The notes beneath the pieces were generated by a model, which was given only the letters and a program-made list of their open reading frames with translations, searched no databases and had not been told where the DNA came from. From Chelydra serpentina (Eukaryota; Chordata; Testudines; Chelydridae), in NCBI GenBank assembly GCA_037349315.1, contig JBAIAC010000040.1, positions 10,992,001-11,056,000 on the forward strand: a stretch of DNA of 64,000 nucleotides. The letters are read 5' to 3'. Made by a program: the position numbers and the translations under genes. This document shows positions 1-11,845 of this stretch, one piece after another; position 1 is the stretch's first letter, and the number at the start of each line of letters is the position of its first letter.

Positions 1-1600
1 CTGTTGGTTTTAGTAGAATAACACAGCTATAAAACTTAAGTAATACAGAGGTGAATCTGGCTCCCACGGCCACGATTTTCACAAACAACTAGTACTGTTA
101 AGTGCCCAACTTGAGACAGTGTAAGAGGCCTGATTTTCAAAGGATAGGGGCTCAGGCCCTTTTAAGGTCTCTCAAGATGGGCACCCAAAATGACTAGTCA
201 CTGTTAAACATCTGAGACCTTATCTTTATGTTTATATTTTTAATCCTCTGGCATCAATTATTAACAAGTTGTGGTGATCAATGCTGAAAGAATTTTTAAA
301 AATCAATTCACTTTTCCCCAGGTTTGCTGTTTGCTTAGTGTTATTGAACTGCAGGCAGATTGGGTGTATAGAAAATAGATTACTGCAATCAGTGTCACTT
401 TTATTTCACATCAGTTTCACTTCCTGCTCTTAGGTGAGTGCGTGGCACAGTGCTGCCGTATTAGGGTTGCAAGAATTACAATGAAATGCTTAATTACAAA
501 CACGACATGATTTTCATTGGAATTAAAAAATTAAATCACGGGAAGTTATCTAATGTTTTCAAATTTAGGTTTGGTAAAATCAAAGTGGTAAAATCAGTTT
601 TGTGAAGCCTGAATTTCATATTTAAATTGACTTGATAGCATCCCTTTACATGCATACTAATTATAAAATTTTCCTTTTGCTCATGAGTGTATCTTTCTTA
701 ACAGCACCTGAGCAATTTACATAGCAGATCATTTCATACCAAATAACTAATTGAAAAGTACAAGAGACCTCTGTGGAAATATGCTGGGTACCCAGTTGAA
801 TAACCTACCAATGAAGACACCGAACTAATGAATTTATTATAATCAGTTGTTGGGAGTTAAATACCAAATTGCTTCATAATGAGAAACAGTTTATTTTAAA
901 GTGGTTCTGCAGTTGGCAAAAAAATAATAATCAAAGTCTGCACATGGAAAAAATATGTGCAAACAAAGAACAATTTGCCTTTTGTTCCTGAAAGCTATAT
1001 TCATTGACATCATTGTGAGGCAGATTTTTTGGATGAGCAGGTAAGCATGAAAAGGGCAGTTGAGTTTGTCATGGAACTGAGAGATCTAAAAAGCAGACAT
1101 TAATATGCAATTGAAGAAAATATCCCCTTTCCAAGCTGTGATTCAAATAAATGCCATTGCTCGTATTCAGTAAGCTAAACCTAGCATTCAGACGCTCCTG
1201 TATTATTGTGCCCAGTCCTTCTGCATCTGGAACCTCTCAAATCCAGCTCCTGGGTCAGATTTTCCATTTCTCTTGGCTTTGCCAACAGTGCCTGCCTTGA
1301 CCACTTTTGTCCATTTCTTCCTGTATGCATGGAAGGCCCTCCTCCTCTCCCAACTAATCCATAAGACCCCTACCCCCTCTTCCTTCAGATTCCCTCTTTA
1401 AGATCCACTTCTACCATGGTGCCCAGGAGAAATTACCAACTGAGGATGGAGATAGGTAGACAGCCTGTGGAGATACTAATAACTGGTTTGTTTATTTATT
1501 TACCGTTGCATATATTTTTTTTAAAAAAATGTTAGGGCTGAGATTTTTTTAGAGGAACCTAATGACTTAGAACCATTTACTTTTATGCATAACTCAGCTA
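1..1600. other. AT-rich intron, nothing identified
   Basis: Mostly AT-rich single-copy-looking DNA without open frames, terminal repeats or recognisable SINE/LINE ends. A pyrimidine-rich stretch lies around 1200-1420. Confidence 0.4.
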
Positions 1601-1650
1601 CGTAGCCACATTTTCTGTTTGTTTTGCCCACTTCTTGCCTCTTGTCTCAA

Positions 1651-1790
1651 ATAAAATCAGAAGATCTTTGGGGCAGGGACTGTTTCCCTCCCTCCCCCGC
1701 CTATATTTCTGTACAGCACATAGCATAATGAGGGCCTGACTCTGACTGGGGCCTCGGGGTACTGTTGAAATATAAAAAATAATTTCTAAT
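1651..1790 (+). repeat. 3' part of a MIR/CORE-SINE-like repeat
   Basis: It contains GGGGCAGGGACTGT, then TGTACAGCACATAGCATAAT, GGGCCTGACTCTGACTGGGG and an A-rich end. The same order of blocks recurs at 58270-58385, where it follows a MIR-like 5' half. This is typical of sauropsid MIR-type SINE tails. Only the 3' part is seen here. Confidence 0.5.
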
Positions 1791-1927
1791 GCCCCCAATC
1801 TCACGTGGGTTTAACTTTACACGCTATGAGTAGGTCCAGCAACTTTAATGGGACTGCTCACAGTGCAGAAAGTTAAGCATGCACATGAGCCTTTGTGGCA
1901 TCAAGGCCTAAGATAAGAATACAAATG

Positions 1928-2090
1928 AGAGCTGACATCTTGGCTGTTACACCAGGGATTGAACCAGGGAATCCGGGGGCTAAAAGGTTTAGCAGCTATA
2001 CCCTGAGCTAAAGTTCCCCAGTATCTTCTGTGGAGCGGGCACAGAGGAGGGGACTTGTAACACCCACTAACCAGTGGGTTACACATACAC
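1928..2090 (-). repeat. tRNA-derived SINE, reverse orientation
   Basis: Read on the minus strand, it has an A-box-like block (TTTAGCTCAGGGTATAGC, at 1993-2012) and a B-box-like block (GGTTCAATCCCTGG, around 1950-1968) at tRNA spacing. The stem bases no longer pair well, so this is an old retroposed copy and not a tRNA gene. Confidence 0.6.
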
Positions 2091-2179
2091 ACAGAGAAAA
2101 AGTTCCTCCGTTTTAAACAGTTCCATAGGCTAACTCATAAGGGAGTTTTTGGATCATGTTTAGCTCATCTATTGTAATT

Positions 2180-2362
2180 TTCATGCAGAGATCTCAAAGC
2201 ACTTTACCAAGGTGTGTGGTATTATTAGTCCGATTTTACAGATGGGGGAAACTGAGGCACAGGAGGAATGTGACTTACCCAAGGTCACCCAGCAGGCCAG
2301 AGCCACGAATTGAGACCTGAGTCTCAGTCTAGTGCCCTAGCCACTAGGCTACACTGCCCACT
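2180..2362 (-). repeat. MIR SINE, reverse orientation
   Basis: The MIR core in reverse complement is clear: TTTTACAGATGGGG, AAACTGAGGCACAG, TGACTTACCCAAGGTCAC, followed by the degenerate tRNA-like part ending near GCCACTAGGCTACACTGCCC. It is an old, diverged copy. Confidence 0.75.
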
Positions 2363-2639
2363 AGAAAGTTTTCTTATTTTTCTGGAACTCTGCATTGTTG
2401 GATTGTGAGGTGGCCCACCTGAGACCTGCAGATGTTAGATGATAAAAGTCTCCAAACAGGTTTTATCCTGCTAGTTTCTTACCTTATTTGTTGTGGTACA
2501 GCATATTCTTGTTGAATCACATCCAGGACCCATCAGTTTTATGTTGAGAGAGGCCACTGGCCCTTGAATTTTAATAGTCCTCTCCTTCCCCACCCCCTGT
2601 CTTGTTTGTTGGAGCTCTCCTGACCAGACATGCCAAACT

Positions 2640-2990
2640 CAAGAAAAAAAACACAGAAATTGGGCTTGTTTTTGGCTTAATTGGCTTGTGAGTTGCTTGT
2701 TGGCTAGTTTTTGGCTTGCAGCTTGTTGCTTGTTTGGCTTGTAGCTTGTTGCTCCCCATTTTTTTTTTTTGATCGGCTACAGGCAAGCGGGCCAAGGGGC
2801 AAGGGGAGAGAGAGTCAGGTGCACCGCGGGCCAACCACAGTCCCAGACTGCACGCCAGGGGGATCTAGTCACATAGAGTGTTAGGGTTCTTAGGGATTGG
2901 CTTGTTTTGGCCTTGTTTTGAAATGGGATTAGCTTGATTTTTGGCTTATTGTGAAAGTCGGGGTGCTTATTTACCGCGTGAAAGTTGGCA
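2640..2990. repeat. Simple degenerate tract rich in GGCTTGTT
   Basis: Between about 2665 and 2755 a loose motif of the kind TTGGCTTGTT/GCTTGTTGCT repeats many times. It is followed by a T-run and a GC-richer part, then more TTGGCTT units to 2950. It looks like part of an unclassified dispersed repeat with an internal low-complexity segment. I could not find matching ends. Confidence 0.35.
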
Positions 2991-3145
2991 ACTGTGTTAC
3001 TGACAGTAGTTTATCCCTTTTGGCGTAAATGAAAGGAATGCTTCCTTAATTGATTCCCTGCAGATTAGTGGTTTGAATAAAATATAGCAATACAAAAAGA
3101 AGCAAACTCTCCAAAATATTGCACTGGGGAGACAGCCCTTCCCAC

Positions 3146-3305
3146 CATAGGAGCTGACTTCCATCGGCTCCGCTGGGTGCGTCGGGGGTGGGGCCCCGCA
3201 ATGTCGGTCGGGGGCGGCGGGGAGCTGCTGGTGGGTGCTGAGCACCCACCAATTTTTCCCCGTGGGTGCTCCAGCCCCGGAGCACCCACGGAGTCAGTGC
3301 CTATG
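3146..3305 (-). mobile_element. 160-bp non-autonomous DNA element, CATAGG ends, 8-bp TSD CTTCCCAC
   Basis: The element runs from CATAGGAGCTGACTTCC to GGAGTCAGTGCCTATG, which are imperfect inverted termini. It is flanked on both sides by CTTCCCAC (3138-3145 and 3306-3313). It contains a GTGGGTGCT...AGCACCCAC stem and is related, inverted, to the element at 41601-41874. An 8-bp duplication fits hAT-type transposition (P and Merlin elements also make about 8 bp). No transposase is encoded. Confidence 0.8.
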
Positions 3306-3789
3306 CTTCCCACGAAACAAAACCCAAGTCATCCTCCCTCTGAAGTAGCTCCACAGGTTTTGTGGTGCTGCTTAAAACAAGCCAGCATCCATTTCTTCAA
3401 CTTTCTAACATTAATTGGTTTTGGTTTTTGTGATTTCGAGGTACTGCTTGAATTTTGTCAAGGATTAAAGCTTTGGAAATTATTTATTTACACGCCATGA
3501 AAATCTCCCCAAAATGGATTTTTACAAGTGTGTAATTGCATAATTTGACGACTGGTAAAACGAAGCCCCAGAGATCTGGAATTACACTTCACTAAAGAAT
3601 AGTCATTCTTCATGTAGAATTAATTTGATTTCATCTAGATTACAAGCAGTAATAAGAGTAGTCAATTAGGTGAATTATTCTCTGACTTCTCCATCCTTCT
3701 TTTAATTGGCAGCCACTCGCATTAAAAAGAGTTGCTTCTTCATTGTCAGATAGCATCAGATGCAGGAAGCAAAACCGAGGATGAAGAAG

Positions 3790-3912
3790 ATTGATGTGGT
3801 GGATGGAGCATTGGCGTAGGATTCAGAAGATGAGTTTAAATTCCTGCTTACCCACAGGTTTCCTTGTGACTTGGGGCAACTCACTTTATCTCCCTGGGTT
3901 CGTTTGTCCCCT
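3790..3912 (+). repeat. MIR SINE 5' part
   Basis: The order of a GTGGTGGATGGAGCATTGG-like tRNA part, TTAAATTCCTGCT, CTTGTGACTTGGGGCAACTCA and TTATCTCCCTGGGTTCG matches the 5' half and core of MIR. It is diverged and truncated at its 3' end. Confidence 0.55.
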
Positions 3913-3913
3913 C

Positions 3914-5485
3914 AGGTGCAGTGGACATGGGGAACAGTCAGGGAGCAAGTGATAGAACCCTGATACTCAGAAGCAAGGCCTTGATATAAGTTAGAGCTGC
4001 ACAGGGACAGCTTAAGCTTATGCCTTTGACATAAGGTTCCTCCGAGATCTTGTGCCAGTGGAGAATTGGATGTAGTGGAACCTTGCTCTACCATGGCCGT
4101 GCCTCTCCCCCCATACCAGGAAATGAGATTCTGGAACAGGAGCGGGTGCCGCTACCTTTGCAAGCTGAACACTGGCAGAGGTTGTCTTCGTGCTGAGGGA
4201 ATTCTCCAGGGGCAAATTCTGCCGTTTTAGTTTCACGTTGCGCGGTGGTTGTGCAAAGTGAACTCTGCAAACCAGAGAATCTGCCCCTTCCCCCCACCCC
4301 GCCCGTGTCTGCAGATGGGGACAGTGTCTTACTGCGTGTATGTGCAAGGAGAGGCAAGAGGCTAGGAATTGGCTGCTCAGATAGGCAGGACGGAAGCAGA
4401 GAAAGAGATTGTGACCCAGAGGTGTATCTGAATCCCAGTGCTTCCTGGGGTAGTGCAGCTCATGTCACGCCTAGAGAGACAATCTAGTCCTAAGAGATGA
4501 AGAAGAGGCTGATGGCCTGTGCAGTGGGGTATTTTAAGGTGAGTCGTAAGTAGATAGGTGGGAACGGTGTGAGCAAACGAACCATAGCAAACTGGTCCCA
4601 CTCACCTTGGAACAAGGACAGAAGGTGTGCATGAGAGTAAATCAAATGGAACCAAATCATCCCTAACTAGTGCTTGTGTTTGGCAAAAGGAAGACAAGGG
4701 GGCTTGTAAGGAGTCATTTCTTTCAGAGGGTTTGGGACCTTGAAGAAGGGGCCAATGAGGGGAATGTATGAGTGGAAACCTAAAGATTTCAGTGCACCCA
4801 TCTCACTGTTTAATATTCACTAAAGTCATTTCTAATGAGAGGAGGATAGGAAAAAACATCAGAGATAGGAAATAGTTGGATTTTAAAAGTTGACATTTAA
4901 AGAGACTAAATTGTAGGCATATATGAAATGTAAATGTGTGTGTGTGAGGGGGAGGAGATTTTGATTCCTTTTCATACCACTTACTAGTAGCTCTATCATA
5001 AAATAACAGAATCACTACCCTGGAGTAGAATTCTGCAGAATTACTACTCTGGAAATACAGTAGCTATAGTTCAAAGTGGCTTTTTTCTGCAATTTTAAAC
5101 TTATTTTTCCTAAACCTGTCAGCCCCCAAACAGTGTGGAAGAAAGTATTTTAAACCTCTCTGTACCTTGCATGAAAATCGGTCTTCTTGAAAAAAGATTG
5201 TGGGGCTGTCAAATGCTCCAAACCTGCGGTAAAAAATATTGTAAAAGGACAATATATGGAAAAAACAGTGGAGCTTTATAAAATTCAAATGCTTGTAAAA
5301 GGAATTCTGTTAATTGTAATTCCACACGTAAAATCTCAAATTTTTTGGGGTGAGATGTGTACAGTAGATTGTTGTTGATTTAAAAACAGGCAATTCTTTG
5401 TTTAAGCAGAATACAGGCACTCTGTTTTTACATACAAGTTTCATCTTGCCCTTAGAACAATGACAGGTGGGTGGGGCTAAATTTT
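3914..5485. other. Intron without recognisable elements
   Basis: Open frames of 60-109 codons occur on both strands near 4000-4600, in slightly GC-richer sequence. They overlap one another in different frames, with no shared splice logic and no protein motif. 4800-5480 is AT-rich and featureless. Confidence 0.4.
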
Positions 5486-6075
5486 CATAGAATCATAGAA
5501 ATGTCAGGCTGAAAGGGAATTTGGGAGGTCATCTAGTCCAGTCCCTTGAACTGAGGCAGGACCAAGTATACCCTAGACCATCCCTTCCAGATATTTGTCC
5601 AACCTCCCTTAGAAGCTTGTTCCACTGCTTAACCTAGATCTCTCTTGCAGATTAAGCCAATTACTTCTTGGTCTAACTTCAGTGCACATGGAGAACAACT
5701 GACCACCCTTAGCATATTTGAAGACTATTATCTGGTTCCCGCCCCCCCCCCCCCCAGTTGTCTTTTCTGGAGACTAACGGTGCCCAGTTTTTTTAACCTT
5801 TCCTCATAGATCAGGTTTTCTAAACCTGTCATGATTTTGTTGCTCTCCTCTGGACTCTCTCCAATTCATCTATATCTTTCTTAAAGTGTGATGCCCAGAA
5901 CTGGACACAGTACTCCAGCCTCAATAGTGCCTCAATATTGCCAAGTGGAGAGCGACAATTCTGTCCTACTCCTGTTTATCCACCCCAGACTGATGTTGGC
6001 CTATTTTGCAACTTCATCACATTGTTGACTCATATTCAGTTTGTGAGCCACTATAACACCAAACGTTACTGGAAT
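5486..6075 (-). mobile_element. CR1-type LINE fragment, 3' end, reverse orientation
   Basis: It begins with TCATAGAATCATAGAA (reverse complement of the CR1 3' repeat), followed by GGTCATCTAGTCCAGTCCC. It continues through sequence equivalent to the C-terminal end of the CR1 reverse-transcriptase frame (GACTCTCTCCAATTCATC, CAGAACTGGACACAGTACTC). Many frame breaks and a C-run at 5738-5755 show an old, dead copy truncated at its 5' side. Confidence 0.8.
5738..5755 (+). repeat. Poly-C run
   Basis: Eighteen bases of C with one G, lying inside the CR1 fragment. It is likely length-variable. Confidence 0.8.
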
Positions 6076-6257
6076 TCCTTATAGAGAAATCTTCACTGAT
6101 TTGGCACCAGGTACCACCAAAAAAGCTAGGACATCTGGGTGGAAAAGAAACCTTTTAACATTCCCAACAGGAAATAGAAGTAACCGATGTAAAGACATGC
6201 AGAGATACACATGTCTGAACAACTGACTCTGTCATATACAAAACCAAAAGAGAACAC

Positions 6258-6600
6258 TAGAGTTGGCCAGGAAATGGTTTTCCCATCCTGAGAATTTGAG
6301 ATTCTGAAAAAAATTCCTATATCAAATTGGGACAGAAAGTTTAAATCTTGAAAATGTTTGCAAACTATTAATAATCTGACACACAAAAAGTTATATCGGG
6401 TCAATTGTAACATTTCACTTCTAGCTGAAAAACAAATCCTTTCAAAAAAGTCAGTTCAGGATGTCTTGACGATTTCAAAACTTTCCCCAAAGCGGGAGAT
6501 TCGTCAAAGCCTGCCCTTTCCCGCAAACAGTTTTGATTTCAACAAATCAGCATTTGCCAATTAAAAGAATGTTTTGTCGGAAAATTCACCACCTGCTCTA
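6258..6600. mobile_element. TAGAG-ended non-autonomous DNA element
   Basis: It starts TAGAGTTGGCCAGGAAATGG and ends AATTCACCACCTGCTCTA, so the termini are inverted relatives (TAGAG..GG). The body is AT-rich with many GAAA/TTTC runs, like the complete copy at 62773-63213. The flanks GAGAACAC and GAGAAATA may be a decayed 8-bp duplication. It is non-coding. Confidence 0.6.
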
Positions 6601-6729
6601 GAGAAATAACATTGATATTAACAAATCAGGAGAATAAATACTCATGAACTTAGTCAAGAAAGTGCAGAAAAAATCCTGTATAAAATTTCCTGAATCCAAG
6701 GAAATAAATTGAGACCAAGGTCCCTATTC

Positions 6730-6893
6730 TCTGTTATATGGTGTCAGAATGAAACAGTTCAATTTTTTCAGATTATCTTTAATCCAAACAATTTGCTGAA
6801 ATTGACATGAATTCACAAAATCTTTCAGTTGACCCAAATCTGCATTTTTGCTGGGGAAAAAGTTTTGGTCAAAAAATTCTACTCAGCTCTATT
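6730..6893. mobile_element. Partial TAGAG-family element (one end)
   Basis: It ends in GTTTTGGTCAAAAAATTCTACTCAGCTCTA, split here as GTTTTGGTCAAAAA and TTCTACTCAGCTCTA. This resembles the right end of 62773-63213 (GTTTTGGCTGAAAAACTTC...CTCTA). The left end is not recognised. Confidence 0.45.
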
Positions 6894-7396
6894 AGACTAG
6901 AAGGTGTACAGGGTTAAATCCATAGATAGATTTCTGCCCTGGCTTGTCCTCTTCTAACCCTTAATAGAATTGTATGGGGACATCAATGCAGAATTTGGCT
7001 CATAGCATCTGTTGTGAACTCCAGAAACTCTAGACCTAGGGGAGGATTGAAAATGAATTTTTCTATATTTACCTCAAGAGCACTAAAGTTGCTACATGGA
7101 GCTTCAGCAGCCTTCCTACAGCAGCAAAGAGGCTGCCACCTAAAATGTCAGCACTCTTACCTGCAGGGTGACCTGATTTCATCACTGTAGTAAATACCTT
7201 TGGGGCAATACACAGTCCAGATACCCATGCCCTCTGTTAGCACATTTATACCAGGAGAGTTTAAAAATCCCTTAGTAATTTCTGCCTGTGGCTACAGACA
7301 AACGTTTTCCCCTGCTTTCTTAGTGCCAGCAAATCCCCATTGTATACCATGACTTTAAATATTTCAATGTGTCCATGTAAAACAGCTGGTTGGTTA

Positions 7397-7490
7397 TAAC
7401 TAGAGCCAGTTGGGAATTTTTCGCTTAAACATTTTTCATCAGAAAATGCTGATTCATCCAAACTGATTTTTTGCCTCGAGAGAGAGACCA
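7397..7490. mobile_element. Partial TAGAG-family element (other end)
   Basis: CTAGAGCCAGTTGGGAATTTT is the left terminus type of the TAGAG family, followed by a similar AT-rich body with TTTTTCATCAGAAAATG. The match fades after about 90 bases. Confidence 0.4.
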
Positions 7491-8024
7491 CACTCCCGAA
7501 TAGCTTCAGAGCATAGATTTTAACTGGCGTCTCTCACATCCCACATGTGTGCTCTGGCTACTGGACTCTTGATTTCCACAGTGTGGGCTACTCTACGCTG
7601 TTCATGTAGCATTACAGAAAAGCCTTGCATTATGGAATGCACTGGAACAAAATGAAAACAAACATGTTTATTAATAAAGGTGTCCATACAAGAGATCCAA
7701 GCCCATGCCTCTTGCCAGTCTCTCCAGCCTCGAGACAGACTCCAGTCTTGATTCACCTCTCAAGTTGCACTGGTGTAAATCAGGAGTAACTCCATGGAAG
7801 CCAAAGTTGTTTCTCCAGTGTTTATACAATGAAAATGATGCCCTAGTTCTTTATTTTATACCTGTGGAAAGATCTGATCATGCCCTTGGGTGACCTTTAC
7901 ATAAATGCAGGTGGTATTTTTTTTTAAATTGCAGCCTGTACGTTATATAAATTGGAAAAATGAATTGTAACAAGTTAGCTGTGTTTGCCTGAAAACCCAT
8001 CCCTGTGAGCTGGTGATGACCCTG

Positions 8025-8760
8025 ATGGAAAATGTTAAGTGTGTTTTGTTGACTCACTGTTGCAAGTGACCTGTTACCTCAGCCAGATATAAAAGGCAGA
8101 ACTGGCTCTCCACACAGAACGGACTGAGAGGATTAGGGTGTGGACTGAACTCTGGGAGCAACCAAGCCTGTGGAGAAGACTTAGGCTGGATTTTGCAGTG
8201 CTTTGTTTTGAGTTCCTTTTGTACTAGAGATTTTGTTTTGAGTAGGGTGGGTGTGACAAAGCACCCGTGTATTCACACCCTACACGCTATTGTAATGAAC
8301 TTTATACAAAATAAGCCTTGTGAGGTATCGTTTGAAAAATAGTAACTCACTGGTCAATAATATCATGGTGATATATATGTAGCAACATTATATGTAGAGT
8401 CATGAATCCCCCTGTGTGCTGTTTTTAAACACATATTCAAAACCACACAGTCCTGCCCAGGCAGAAGTATCCTGAATGAAGAAGTGTGTGTTTGCCTCAA
8501 TTTACATATAAGTAGTAAATAGGGTCCATGAGACAGCAGGGAGAAGAGATGGCAGGAGACAAAGCATATTTGCGTTTCAGCAAACACAGGTGAGAAGAGA
8601 GAACATGGAGCTTCCTTCACCACTAGACTCCATGTCGCCACCTTTACTGTTTGAATAATCTTTTCTTTGTGCCAATTCTCTTCAAAGCTTAACTGGACTA
8701 TAAAAGAAAGGGGCAGAAAACCCCAAGCTCTCTCTCTCACACACACCTAAAAAGATAAAG
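8025..8760. repeat. Possible old retroelement-derived segment, unclassified
   Basis: A TATAAAAGG-like box at 8089-8096, a following GC-poor leader-like segment, and the block TGTGACAAAGCACCCGTG...AATGAACTTTATACAAAATAAGCC resemble LTR-type repeats I associate with turtle genomes. I see no TG..CA ends, primer-binding site, polypurine tract or retroviral frame, so the assignment is weak. Confidence 0.25.
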
Positions 8761-8989
8761 GAACCAGCCCTTTGACTTTGGAGAGACATCCTGATCTGGA
8801 TGTGATGGGATTGTTCTACTCATTACTGGACTGTGCCACCTCCTCATGGTTTTGGGGATTAGCTCTGTCAGGCCAACACTGCTTCCAGCTGTTACACCCC
8901 GGCAGTTTCTCTTCTGCAGCCATTCCCCTTCTGCGGGGGAGTGTATCAAGCAGTCTTAGGCAGTCTTCTACCTCACAGTGCCACTCCCA

Positions 8990-11735
8990 TAGTGGCTGGC
9001 AGGGGAACCCTGCCTGTCCCTCACAGGTGAGCTTCTCCCTAATTAGCTACCTCCCGCCTAACGCTCCTCTGTTTGCAATCTAATTAGCTGTAGTTAAATA
9101 CACTCGATTTATTTTTAATCTAAACTAATCTAGTATTGTGTTTAAACTGACCTATTTGGTAACTCCAGTGAAAGTAGCCATCTGTTGGATATTGACCCTT
9201 CACAGGGGCAACAGACCTTTACAACCTGGACTGCCCAGGAGAGGACTGGATGGTGCAGAACACACATTTGGGGGAAAATTCACAACTGGAAGTGTGTTGG
9301 GGTCACCCTGCAAATAATGACCAAGGCTGGAAGCCAGAGTGTGGCTGGTGTGTTGCCGACAGGCTGCTGGGGTCCGAGCTGCTGTGGTTATACACACACA
9401 CTCGGGGTGTCTGCTGCATGCTGTGATGCTGCTTGTGAGTGGCCCAGGTTGTGAGCTGCAACAACAAAGCATTGTGAGGCATCCAGGGTTGCCAGGCAGG
9501 TGGTGACTCTCACTGGTCGGGATTGCACCTTGGAATGTGACGGTGGGGGAAGCCTTTTAGTACTGTTATCATTCTCAGCCTATTTGTACATCATCCGGAT
9601 GAATAGCTGGATAATGGATTGGTATGAGTCAGTCAGTTTGAATACAAGTAATTATTGTCCTTCTGCTCATTCACATTATGTGCTGATCAAAGCTTGTCTG
9701 AAGTTAGGTGGGGAGGGTCTTATGAAGCAACAAGAAATGATGTTGTTATTCTTCGTTTGCCTTAAAAAAGAATCTTGCTTAGAAATAATGAACTCTGGTC
9801 TCTTCCAGATATATGAAATAGCACAGCCCATTTTCACATTTTTAAATGAATTTTGGTTCTAAAAATGTTTTAAATGGATTTAGTGCTGATGAAACATGTT
9901 GTTCTATTTAAGTCATGGCAATGGAGGGCAGAGTCCACCAAAGCAACAGAAGACCCACCTCCTCTGACGACGAAGGGGCAACAGGATCCAGGACTTACCA
10001 GAGTACAGGGGACAAAGACTTAAAAAAAAGCAGGGATGGGGTGCAGGTCCTAGGATCAAACTAAAGGAACCAGAAGGGGACGCTGAGCAGAGAACCCCAG
10101 TCAATGCCTGCTGCTCCAAGAAAAAGTCCAAGGATTCAGTGGATGCTACCCAGAGGGGCTCTACCTGGATGGATGCATGCATGGACAAGGGACCTGGAAA
10201 CAGAAATTCTCACTTAGCTGCAGAACAGGTACCTCACAGGCAGCATGGTATCAGTTTCTCTCATGCTACCACACCAGAATGCCTCAAATCTATCTTGAAG
10301 GAACCAGATCTAGATGTAAGAGAGCAGTTCAGACTCCATGGCTCAGGCCTCAACCACTGTAGAGAGACTGCAAATATAGGAACTTGACTCTACCTCCTGT
10401 TGAAGTCAATGAGGGTTTTGCTGTTGACTTCAGGGTTACCATACTGGGCCAGAAAGGTGACAGTTTACATGGTGGTGATTTTCAGGATGTAGAAATCTGT
10501 TTATTGGGAACTAGACCATGAGCCAACCGATGTCTCTCATAGGCTACCAAGCCCTCGAAGTCTCACACTCTTAATATTTAAAACTGTGAATTTTCTTCTT
10601 TTCTAAAAGAAGCGTTTGGCATATTGCTTCGTCTTAGAGGTTAATGGGATCCGTGTGAGTGCTCTGATTTTAGCAAAACAGGAGATGTTATAAAGGCTGT
10701 GTATTCTCCCTGTCTGTATTAGCCTCTTTCTCTTATTCAACTCTGTGATATAAGGGAACCTTGGCTCACAACTACATTTTAAAACCTCCGGTAATTGTTT
10801 TGTGAACCTCCTTTATAGTTCTTGCTATGCAGGAGTCTACTTAACAGGCATTCTACTTTGTCAATTTAATTTTAGTTTAAATCCAGCTGATTTTTGTGGG
10901 ATTAAGAGTTTCAAGATAAGGGAGGAGCATTTAGAAATTATGGCATTTAGCACTTACTGTGGAAGATATAAATGTATTCAGGATTTTATCTATCCACAAG
11001 TGGTATTTCCTTTAGCACTTTGACAGGATTGGATAGCTTGATTTTTTATAACCGTGGTTAACTTATCTTCAACAAGCATCACTGAATCTGATGAAAAATG
11101 CTCTTAAGGACATCTGGATGAGATATAATGACCACAAGCTTTTCCGGTGTCTTTATCTTTCCAATTTAGGAAATGGATAAAATGTGTTTTCAGTATGGAA
11201 AAATATTGCAGTTGTATAATTAGCGGATCCCTCATGTGTTAGCAGTAGAAAAACTTAATTTAAAAGGACCACGAGGTTGGGGTTTTTTAATCTCTTGAAA
11301 GTATCTGTTTATTCTGTTTCGTGCCATCGGTACCGCATATGAAAACATTAATTTATGTCCCAAATTGCTTATGTAGGTTGTTTTTAATTATTTCTGAGAC
11401 AGAAACGCGGTCCAGAGGAGCGCGACTATTTCGTGTTTCCCTGAAAGCGTCTGCAAAAAGAAAAAAAGTGGGGGCTAAAAAAAATCCTGATCCAGAATTG
11501 TCTTGAGGAAACTGTGCCTCCGTGTGAGGCTTTGAGATTACTTAAAAAAAAGAAAAGAAAAGTACCTGCATAATGTCATTAGGCTGATGGCTCAAGAGTA
11601 ATACATTGCTGACCCAGGGGAGATGTGAGATTGAGGGATTGTTTGGCAGTTAAGAACTTGATCAGCCTACCAAACTGGACCTTAGTCCAGCCAGTCCAAG
11701 TCATTTTGCCATTTGACTCCTTGCCATACGTGCAT
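8990..11735. other. Intron without recognisable elements
   Basis: Mixed-composition intron. The open frames at 9185-9454, 9500-9862 and 10139-10387 have no recognisable domain, consensus start context or splice pattern, and I treat them as chance frames. Confidence 0.4.
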
Positions 11736-11738
11736 GGG

Positions 11739-11845
11739 CTCACACACACACCTATATATGGTTCCTGCCCACTTGAATCTCCACCGTATACACATACGTG
11801 TGTGTGTGTATGCGTGTGCACATGCACACATACACATATGATGGA
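11739..11845. repeat. CA/TG microsatellite with inverted halves
   Basis: CACACACACACC is followed by a spacer, then ACACATACGTGTGTGTGTGTATGCG and CACATGCACACATACACATATG. The CA and TG tracts face each other and can form a hairpin. The flanks GAATCTCC and GGAGATTC are also complementary. Confidence 0.7.

Noticed and set aside
8025..8760. Endogenous retrovirus LTR
   Set aside because: A TATA-like box and repeat-like blocks were seen, but no TG..CA ends, no primer-binding site and no retroviral coding sequence. Kept only as a weak unclassified repeat.
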